Part shown: positions 6,969 through 12,140 of the stretch, piece by piece | Numbering within the stretch: position 1 is the stretch's first letter | Layout: each line of letters starts with the position of its first letter | Notes under the pieces: generated by a model | Database searches by the model: none | What the model was told of the DNA's origin: nothing | What the model saw: the letters and a program-made list of their open reading frames with translations, nothing else | Translations under genes and position numbers: made by a program | Assembly: GCA_947624315.1 (NCBI GenBank) | Contig: CANQJU010000014.1 | Coordinates: forward strand, 1 to 12,140 | DNA: 12,140 nucleotides | Direction of reading: 5' to 3' | DNA from: an uncultured Bacilli bacterium | Lineage (GTDB): Bacteria > Bacillota_I > Bacilli_A > ML615J-28 > CAG-698

Positions 6969-7571
6969 ATGATAGATAATTTATGGGATGCATTAAATCC
7001 AAAGGAAAAAGAAAAAATCAAAATTAAAAAATATAAGAGAAATGAAATAGTATTTAATGAAAATGATTTATGTACATCATTTGCTTTAATCTTAAAAGGC
7101 GAAGTCTCCATTTCAACATACACTCTTCTTGAAAAGGAATATAACATTAAAATTATCGGAGAAAATGAATCATTTGGAGAATACCTTTTGTTTTCTGATT
7201 CACCTTATTATCTTGGCAATGTCATTGCTTTAAAAGAAAGTCAAATAGCTTTTATTCCTAAAAATTATTTGTTACATCTTTTACAAACAAATATTAATTT
7301 TTTAAATTGTTATATGAATAAGGCAGCCAATAATACTATGAAATTACAAAATAGATTAAAAGTATTATCGCAATCATCAATTAGAGAAAAAATACTCTTT
7401 TATCTAAAAAATGAAACTCATAATAAAAACACTAATATTATTTATATAAAATCAAAAGAAAACCTTGCGAAGATATTAAATATTCCTCGCCCATCACTAT
7501 CGCGAGAACTTATTCTTCTAAAAAAAGATGGTATTATTGATTATGATCTTAAAAAAATAATTATTAAATAA
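6969..7571 (+). CDS. Crp/Fnr-family transcriptional regulator
   Basis: A 200-residue regulator. Residues ~15-105 form the cNMP-type beta-roll (ILKGEVSIST at 41-50, ENESFGEYLLFSDSP at 65-79). Residues ~112-137 are the long dimer helix, and ~138-195 the winged helix, with the recognition motif NLAKILNIPRPSLSRELILL (165-184). The Arg-Ser pair that binds cAMP phosphate in Crp is replaced (around PYYLGNV), so cAMP is unlikely. Only two cysteines, Cys35 and Cys114, are present, so an Fnr-type 4Fe-4S cluster is not possible either. The effector is unknown. The start is ATG 6969, 5 nt after AGAGGAGA; the in-frame ATG at 6948 lies inside the palindrome and has no ribosome site. It is transcribed away from the ABC pair, with the DUF1284 and FNT genes downstream. 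Confidence 0.88.
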   Translation: MIDNLWDALNPKEKEKIKIKKYKRNEIVFNENDLCTSFALILKGEVSISTYTLLEKEYNIKIIGENESFGEYLLFSDSPYYLGNVIALKESQIAFIPKNYLLHLLQTNINFLNCYMNKAANNTMKLQNRLKVLSQSSIREKILFYLKNETHNKNTNIIYIKSKENLAKILNIPRPSLSRELILLKKDGIIDYDLKKIIIK

Positions 7572-7624
7572 ATTGTTTACTTTTGTTTGTTTTTTTTATA
7601 CAATTAATTAAAAAGGAGAATGCA

Positions 7625-8014
7625 ATGAATTTAAGACCACATCACATATTGTGTATACAAAAGTTTTCCGGACACGGATATAATGAAACCTTCACTTTTC
7701 ATATGCAAAAAGTTGTTAATATTTTAAAAGAAGATCCTTTACATACTATATATATTAAAAAGGGTTGTGATGATTTATGTGAAAGGTGTCCAAATAATAT
7801 TAATAATAAATGTTCCACTTTAGATAAAGTTGCTTTAATGGATAATAAAGTTATAGAGATTTGTAATCTTAATTATAATAAAAATTACATATGGAACGAT
7901 ATAAAAAACAATGTAAAAGAAACTATTTTAAAAACAGATAAATTTAATGATATTTGTAAGTATTGTGAATGGTTTGATTTGTGTTTAAATACGGAGGTTA
8001 ATGATGAAGTTTAG
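7625..8014 (+). CDS. DUF1284 cysteine-rich protein, probable Fe-S or metal binding
   Basis: A 129-residue cytoplasmic protein starting with NLRPHHILCIQKFSGHGY, the diagnostic N-terminal motif of DUF1284. It has nine cysteines: Cys10, then Cys48, 52, 55 and 63 in GCDDLCERCP...C, Cys80, and Cys111, 114 and 120 in CKYCEWFDLC. The clustering and the paired His5-His6 suggest bound iron-sulfur clusters or zinc. The family has no established function. The start is ATG 7625 with AAAGGAG ahead of it; an in-frame ATG at 7583 lacks a ribosome site and would add residues before the conserved N-terminus. It lies 53 nt after the Crp/Fnr gene, and its last 11 nt overlap the FNT gene, so the two are probably translated together. 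Confidence 0.8.
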   Translation: MNLRPHHILCIQKFSGHGYNETFTFHMQKVVNILKEDPLHTIYIKKGCDDLCERCPNNINNKCSTLDKVALMDNKVIEICNLNYNKNYIWNDIKNNVKETILKTDKFNDICKYCEWFDLCLNTEVNDEV

Positions 8015-8654
8015 AAAATATTTGACAGTTTTTATTAAAGGTATATTAGCAGGAATTTGCATTTCTATAGGCGGTTGGTTATATATTCAAGCAAGAAATA
8101 GTGAATATAGTTTAAAGATTATTCCCGCTTTTCTTTTTTCAATTGGTTTAATATTGATTTGCCATTTTGATTTCTTTTTATATACAGGTAAAATATGTTA
8201 TTTACCGGATAAAATTAAAGAGAAAGAAGGATTAAATCATATAATTAATTTGCTATTAGGTTTAATTGGTAATTATTTAGGAGCTTTAGTAATGGGATTA
8301 GTTTTAAGTGCAATTTTTAATCTTCCTGACTTTTTTAAGACAATGATTGATACAAAGCTATCTTATAATTGGTGGCAGCTATTAATATTAGGAGGATTTT
8401 GTGGGATGCTGATTTATTTTGCTGTTGAAGCTTTTAGTAAAATAGATAATTGTTTAGGAAAATATGTTGTTTTAATATTGTGCGTTGCGGGATTTATTAT
8501 TTGTGGATTTGAACACTGTATTGCTGATATGTTTTATTTTTCATTGGCACATAGTTTTTCATCTCATACCTTTGTAACAATTATATTAATAATTATTGGT
8601 AATTCTCTTGGAGGAGTATTTGTTCCCCTATTGAAAATGATATTTAATAAATAA
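8004..8654 (+). CDS. Formate/nitrite transporter (FNT) family channel
   Basis: A 216-residue polytopic membrane protein. It has the FNT signature GFEHCIADMFYFSLA (168-182), where family members read GFEHSIANMF and the central pore histidine is His171. Also present are FFLYTGKICYL (57-67), IGNYLGALVMG (88-98), LGKYVVLIL with the conserved pore lysine at Lys153, and IGNSLGGVFVPLL (198-210). Six membrane segments fit the aquaporin-like fold of pentameric FNT channels for formate, nitrite, hydrosulfide or lactate. It is shorter than FocA/NirC types (about 260-285 residues), mostly from trimmed loops and termini. The anion is not determinable here. GGAGG (7993-7997) is only 3 nt before ATG 8001 but 6 nt before ATG 8004, so 8004 is preferred. 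The gene overlaps DUF1284 by 11 nt. Confidence 0.85.
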   Translation: MKFRKYLTVFIKGILAGICISIGGWLYIQARNSEYSLKIIPAFLFSIGLILICHFDFFLYTGKICYLPDKIKEKEGLNHIINLLLGLIGNYLGALVMGLVLSAIFNLPDFFKTMIDTKLSYNWWQLLILGGFCGMLIYFAVEAFSKIDNCLGKYVVLILCVAGFIICGFEHCIADMFYFSLAHSFSSHTFVTIILIIIGNSLGGVFVPLLKMIFNK

Positions 8655-8675
8655 GCCTTAAAGGCTTATTTTTTT
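8651..8675 (+). terminator. Intrinsic terminator after the FNT gene
   Basis: The stem ATAAGCC (8651-8657) / GGCTTAT (8663-8669) with a TTAAA loop is followed by a T run to 8675. The TAA stop of the FNT gene (8652-8654) is inside the 5' arm. This closes the Crp/Fnr-DUF1284-FNT transcript. Confidence 0.85.
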
Positions 8676-8677
8676 AT

Positions 8678-8710
8678 AAAAAAAGAAGTATACATAAAAT
8701 ATACTTCTTT
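8678..8710 (-). terminator. Intrinsic terminator of the hydrogenase operon
   Basis: An 11-bp perfect stem AAAGAAGTATA (8682-8692) / TATACTTCTTT (8700-8710) with a 7-nt loop is followed on the minus strand by a T run (A8678-A8684 on the plus strand). It lies seven bases after the TAG stop of the zinc-ribbon gene and faces the FNT terminator. Confidence 0.85.
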
Positions 8711-8716
8711 AAAAAT

Positions 8717-9364
8717 CTAGAAATAGTATTCAGGTATATATGAGAATTGTGAACCGATTAAATTCATTAGAACAATTGCTATAATTGAAATAATAATTAT
8801 TCCTATGAATAAACCTGATATTACACAACCAATTATACCTAAGGTTTTTTCTGTTTTAGCATTAATATTTTCATTTTTCTTAGCTGAAGAAACTTTACAC
8901 AAAGTTAAAATTCCCAAAATTAAACCTACACCTTGAGACACTATCAAGCCTAGTATAGGAATAAAATTAATAACAATAGAAATTATTCCCAAAGCTTTGG
9001 CATTTTTCAAAGCACTTTCTTTAGGTGCAGTTTTCTTATCAACAACTCTTTCAACAATCATAACCTCACTAGCATTCTCTAAATTTTCTCCACAGTGCTT
9101 GCAATATATTGCATTACTTGGATTTAATGTCTGGCAGTTAGAACATTTTTTTAGAGTCTTTAAAGGTTGATTAACTGTAGGTTCAATAACCTCTTCCGCT
9201 GTCTCAGCTATCTTTTGCCCACATTCTTTACAAAAAACTGCTTGTGGCATGTTTAATGTTTGACAATTAGGGCATTTTTTATAATGCTTTGGAAGCTCTG
9301 CTCCACAATTTTTACAATACTTAAAGCTGTCGTCGTTATTTTCGCCACATTTTAAGCACTTCAT
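8717..9364 (-). CDS. Triple zinc-ribbon membrane protein (DUF4190-like C-terminus)
   Basis: A 215-residue protein. Three CxxC...CxxC ribbons lie at Cys3/6/17/20, Cys31/34/45/48 and Cys74/77/88/91. The second and third are near copies (both contain CQTLN and end CKxCG), pointing to internal duplication. An acidic linker (~52-68) separates ribbons two and three. Two long hydrophobic stretches follow at ~124-156 and ~174-204, each starting with KALGIIS- or KTLGIIG-like sequence as in DUF4190-type membrane domains. The ribbons are probably cytoplasmic and the two hairpins in the membrane. No function is established for this architecture. The ATG at 9364 has AGGAG upstream, and that site includes the stop of HydA 9 nt away. 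It is thus the last cistron of the hydrogenase operon; a role in hydrogenase work is only suggested by position. Confidence 0.8.
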   Translation of the reverse strand: MKCLKCGENNDDSFKYCKNCGAELPKHYKKCPNCQTLNMPQAVFCKECGQKIAETAEEVIEPTVNQPLKTLKKCSNCQTLNPSNAIYCKHCGENLENASEVMIVERVVDKKTAPKESALKNAKALGIISIVINFIPILGLIVSQGVGLILGILTLCKVSSAKKNENINAKTEKTLGIIGCVISGLFIGIIIISIIAIVLMNLIGSQFSYIPEYYF

Positions 9365-9370
9365 TATAAA

Positions 9371-9376
9371 CTCCTA
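9371..9376 (-). promoter_or_regulatory. Stop codon embedded in Shine-Dalgarno (TAGGAG)
   Basis: The TAG stop of HydA (9376-9374) is the first half of TAGGAG, the ribosome site for the zinc-ribbon ATG at 9364. It implies that the zinc-ribbon gene is translated by ribosomes finishing HydA. Confidence 0.7.
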
Positions 9377-11155
9377 TTTTGTAGTGAATTTATCCTTTGC
9401 GCTATAATGTGTATGTAATAAATGATGTGATAATTCTCCACAAGGTTTCTTTAAGAATTCACTATATACAGCCTTAACTGTTTCATTTTCATGAGATGCT
9501 CTTACTTTAGCATTCTTATCAATCTTATATAATGCTTTAGCTCTTTCAGCTCTAACATCTACAGTATCTTGAACTTTAGCATTAACGATTGGTTGACCTC
9601 CACCATTTACACATCCACCTGTACATGCCATGAATTCAACAAAATGATATTGTTTTTTGCCTTCTTTAATTCTCTTTAGCATTTCAGGAACATTCTTAGA
9701 TCCATGAACAACAGCAACATTAACATCCATACCTTTAATCTTAAGTGTTGCTTCTTTAATACCATTGTTAACACCACGTACAGCTTTAATATCATAATTT
9801 TCTAATTCTTTACCTTCTAAATTCTTGTATACAGTTCTCAAAGCAGCTTCCATAACACCACCAGTAGCTCCGAATATAACACCAGCACCAGTATATTTAG
9901 CGATTGGGCTCTTTGGAGTAGTACCTTTTAATTCAGTAAATTTAATTTCATGGCGTTTAATTAAGCGAGCAAGTTCTCTTGTTGTGATAACAACATCGAT
10001 ATCTCTAATGCCATCATATTCCATTTCTGGACGTTTTGCTTCGAACTTTTTAGCGATACAAGGCATAACTGAAACAACTTTAATTTTATCCTTAGCTACA
10101 CCAATCTTATCAGCATAATAATGTTTAGTTAAAGCTCCTTGAATTTGTTGAGGAGATTTAGTTGTTGAAAGATTTGGTAAATATTCAGGATAGTATGTTT
10201 CAATATATCTAATCCATCCTGGTGAGCAAGAAGTGAACATTGGAAGAACAACTTCTTCACCATTTAATTTCTTAGTTAATCTTTCAATAAACTCAGTACC
10301 TTCTTCCATAATAGTAACATCAGCACCAAAGTTTACATCACCGATATCATCGAATCCTAATTTTTCTAAGGCTTCATACATTTGTGGTTCAACATTTGTT
10401 CCCATTGGATAACCAAATTCTTCACCCAAAGCAGCACGTACAGCTGGAGCCATTTGTACAACTGTGTAGTATTCAGGATTATTTAATAATTCTTCAACTC
10501 TATCTAAATCATCTTTTTCACGAATTGCACCAACTGGGCAAGCTTGGATACATTTTCCACAATATATACAACCAGCATCATCAATTTCATGGTTTAATGC
10601 TGTAGATACAAAAGTAACAAATCCACGTTTATTAAAGTTTAATACTCCTGTACCAGCAAGTTTTTCACAGGCACTAACGCATCTTCCACAAAGTATACAT
10701 TTAGAGCTATCAAAAACTATAGCATCACTAAAATTAGAAATTGGAGCTTTCTTATCAAACCATTTGCTTTCACCCATAACATTTTCAATGTTGTATTTTC
10801 TTAATAAATGTAAGAATTCACAGTTATGTTCTCTTGGGCAACGCCAACATTCGAATTTATGGTTTGCAGCTAATAATTGTAAATTTAATTTAACAGCTTT
10901 TTGAACTCTTGGTGTATCAGTTCTAACATCCATTCCGTTATCAACTTTAACTGTACAAGAGTTTTTAATCATTGTTCTTGGTCCTTGATGAATTTCAACG
11001 ACACAAACACGGCAAGATGAAGTTTCATTAATACCCTTTAAAAAGCATAAACGAGGAATATCAATGCCTAATTTATATGCAGCATCCATAATTGTATAAC
11101 TACTAGGAACTTCTACTTCTTTACCATCTATAGTTAGTTTAACTAAATCAGCCAT
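9374..11155 (-). CDS. hydA: [FeFe]-hydrogenase catalytic subunit (HydA/HndD-like)
   Basis: A 593-residue iron hydrogenase that interconverts protons and H2 in the cytoplasm. Domains in order: 2Fe-2S ferredoxin (Cys37, 48, 51, 67); His-Cys3 4Fe-4S site (His99, Cys103, 106, 112); two 4Fe-4S clusters (Cys153/156/159/163 and Cys196/199/202/206); H-cluster domain with L1 FTSCSPGW (Cys310), L2 VMPCIAKKFE (Cys366) and L3 FMACTGGCVNGGGQP (Cys511, Cys515); and the small-subunit-like tail with SHEN and SHHLLHTHY. Length and cluster set match HydA of multi-subunit NAD(P)-linked enzymes. L1 has Ser311 where CpI-type enzymes have a second Cys. The start is ATG 11155 with an ideal AGGAGGTG. The partner HydB gene lies 11 nt upstream. 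I infer an electron-bifurcating or NAD(P)H-coupled complex; no maturase genes are in the window. Confidence 0.95.
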   Translation of the reverse strand: MADLVKLTIDGKEVEVPSSYTIMDAAYKLGIDIPRLCFLKGINETSSCRVCVVEIHQGPRTMIKNSCTVKVDNGMDVRTDTPRVQKAVKLNLQLLAANHKFECWRCPREHNCEFLHLLRKYNIENVMGESKWFDKKAPISNFSDAIVFDSSKCILCGRCVSACEKLAGTGVLNFNKRGFVTFVSTALNHEIDDAGCIYCGKCIQACPVGAIREKDDLDRVEELLNNPEYYTVVQMAPAVRAALGEEFGYPMGTNVEPQMYEALEKLGFDDIGDVNFGADVTIMEEGTEFIERLTKKLNGEEVVLPMFTSCSPGWIRYIETYYPEYLPNLSTTKSPQQIQGALTKHYYADKIGVAKDKIKVVSVMPCIAKKFEAKRPEMEYDGIRDIDVVITTRELARLIKRHEIKFTELKGTTPKSPIAKYTGAGVIFGATGGVMEAALRTVYKNLEGKELENYDIKAVRGVNNGIKEATLKIKGMDVNVAVVHGSKNVPEMLKRIKEGKKQYHFVEFMACTGGCVNGGGQPIVNAKVQDTVDVRAERAKALYKIDKNAKVRASHENETVKAVYSEFLKKPCGELSHHLLHTHYSAKDKFTTK

Positions 11156-11160
11156 ATTTA

Positions 11161-11169
11161 CACCTCCTA
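11161..11169 (-). promoter_or_regulatory. Stop codon embedded in Shine-Dalgarno (TAGGAGGTG)
   Basis: The TAG stop of the HydB-like gene (11169-11167) begins TAGGAGGTG, the ribosome site for the HydA ATG at 11155. Coupling would help keep the two subunits in step. Confidence 0.75.
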
Positions 11170-12140
11170 TGCTGTAATGATAGCGTCTTTAGGGCAAGAT
11201 GCCTTACATGCGCCACATTTAATACATACACTAGTATCAATTGTATGTTTTTCTTTTAAGTTACCGCTAATAGCACCAGCAGGGCAGTTACGTTTACATT
11301 TTCCACAACCGATACAATTATCAGTAATATAATATTTAATCAAGGCTTTACATACACCTGCAGGGCATTTCTTATCAACAACGTGAGCGATATATTCGTC
11401 TCTAAAGTTTGCAAGAGTTGATAAAACAGGGTTTGGAGCAGTTTGACCTAAACCACAAAGAGCAGAATCTTTAATAGTCTTAGCTAATGTTTCAAGTTCA
11501 TCGATATCTTCTAATGTTCCATTACCATCAGTAATCTTATTTAAGATTTCTAACATTCTCTTAGTACCCTCACGACATGGTGTACATTTACCGCATGATT
11601 CATCAACTGTAAATTCTAAGAAGAATCTAGCAACGTCAATCATACAGTTATCTTCATCCATAACAATCATACCACCAGAACCCATCATAGATCCTAAAGC
11701 AGTTAAGTTATCGTAATCAATTGGAGTATCCAAATGAGCTTTTGTTAAGCATCCACCACTAGGTCCACCAGTTTGAACAGCTTTGAATTCTTTGCCTTTT
11801 GGAATACCTCCACCAATACCATAAATTACTTCACGTAATGTAGTTCCCATTGGAACTTCTAGTAATCCAGTATTATTAATCTTTCCACCTAAAGCGAATA
11901 CTTTAGTTCCTTTTGATTTTTCAGTACCAATGCCTTTAAACCAATCAGCACCTTTAAGAATAATTTGAGGAATATTAGCATATGTTTCAACGTTATTAAT
12001 AATTGTTGGTTTTTGCCATAGACCTTCATTAGCAGGGAATGGTGGTTTATTTCTTGGCATACCACGTTCACCTTCAATAGAAGCAAGTAAAGCTGTTTCC
12101 TCACCACAAACGAAGGCACCAGCGCCTAAACGAGCTTCTA
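11167..12140 (-). CDS. hydB: HydB / NuoF-like hydrogenase subunit, C-terminal part (partial)
   Basis: The reading frame is open to the window edge, so the 5' part is missing and 323 residues are visible. It begins EARLGAGAFVCGEETALL and continues SIEGERGMPR, the FMN/NAD(H)-site region of NuoF. Then come TGGPSGG, SGGMIVM, a 4Fe-4S site ESCGKCTPCREG with Cys in DSALCGLG (visible residues ~182, 185, 188, 228), the CPAGVCKAL element, and a C-terminal 2x4Fe-4S ferredoxin (CIGCGKCKRNCP and CIKCGACKASCP). This ferredoxin tail is typical of HydB/HndC and absent from plain NuoF. It should accept or deliver NAD(P)H electrons for HydA. An internal ATG at 12060 is not the start: the conserved GAGAFVCGEE block lies upstream of it. 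A NuoE-like third subunit, if present, would be beyond the right edge. Confidence 0.93.
   Translation of the reverse strand, partial: EARLGAGAFVCGEETALLASIEGERGMPRNKPPFPANEGLWQKPTIINNVETYANIPQIILKGADWFKGIGTEKSKGTKVFALGGKINNTGLLEVPMGTTLREVIYGIGGGIPKGKEFKAVQTGGPSGGCLTKAHLDTPIDYDNLTALGSMMGSGGMIVMDEDNCMIDVARFFLEFTVDESCGKCTPCREGTKRMLEILNKITDGNGTLEDIDELETLAKTIKDSALCGLGQTAPNPVLSTLANFRDEYIAHVVDKKCPAGVCKALIKYYITDNCIGCGKCKRNCPAGAISGNLKEKHTIDTSVCIKCGACKASCPKDAIITA

Noticed and set aside
7571..7605. Inverted repeat AATTGT / ACAATT and a promoter-like TTTACT...TATACA before the DUF1284 gene
   Set aside because: The arms are 6 bp with a 23-nt loop, and the hexamers are only 15 nt apart. Nothing here exceeds what AT-rich sequence gives by chance.
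12058..12060. ATG at 12060 as the start of the HydB-like gene
   Set aside because: The frame is open to the window edge and the 26 residues ahead of it carry the conserved GAGAFVCGEETALL block of NuoF, so this Met is internal.
1..12140. TGA recoded as tryptophan (Mycoplasma-type code)
   Set aside because: All genes are full length in the standard code and tryptophans at conserved sites, such as the Trp of TSCSPGW, are TGG. Absence of TGA stops alone is not evidence for recoding.

Overview
The window is strongly AT-rich (about 30 % GC by eye) and has clear Gram-positive features: strong AGGAG-type Shine-Dalgarno sites, lipobox lipoproteins, T-run terminators and consensus sigma-A promoters. 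An [FeFe]-hydrogenase with a NuoF-like partner points to a strict anaerobe. An uncultured low-GC Bacillota, perhaps close to Erysipelotrichia or Mollicutes-like gut lineages, fits best, but the taxon is inference. All genes read through in the standard code. Of eleven stop codons, seven are TAG, four TAA and none TGA.

Layout from the left. Positions 38-107 hold two back-to-back terminator hairpins. A minus-strand block follows (transcribed right to left): a TetR regulator with its own consensus promoter and overlapping palindrome (5112-4510), a DUF2779 protein that looks like a Cas4-type nuclease fused to a DEDD exonuclease (4435-2639), and a very large PrsA/SurA-like lipoprotein (2628-106) translationally coupled to it. 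Next on the minus strand is an ABC uptake pair, lipoprotein binding protein plus permease (6872-5192), with no ATPase gene beside it.

Divergent from that pair, on the plus strand, are a Crp/Fnr-family regulator (6969-7571), a cysteine-rich DUF1284 protein (7625-8014) and a formate/nitrite-transporter-family channel (8004-8654). The 96-bp divergent spacer carries promoters in both directions and a perfect 16-bp palindrome. The likely reading is one regulator controlling both arms of a small anion-uptake or redox module.

The right third is the end of a minus-strand hydrogenase operon: the C-terminal part of a HydB/NuoF-like subunit (cut by the window edge), the HydA catalytic subunit, and a membrane-anchored triple zinc-ribbon protein. 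All three are joined by stop codons embedded in the next gene's Shine-Dalgarno. The operon converges on the channel gene, and each side has its own terminator at 8651-8710.

No stretch over 300 bases lacks a gene. I see no RNA genes, insertion sequences, CRISPR arrays or replication origins.
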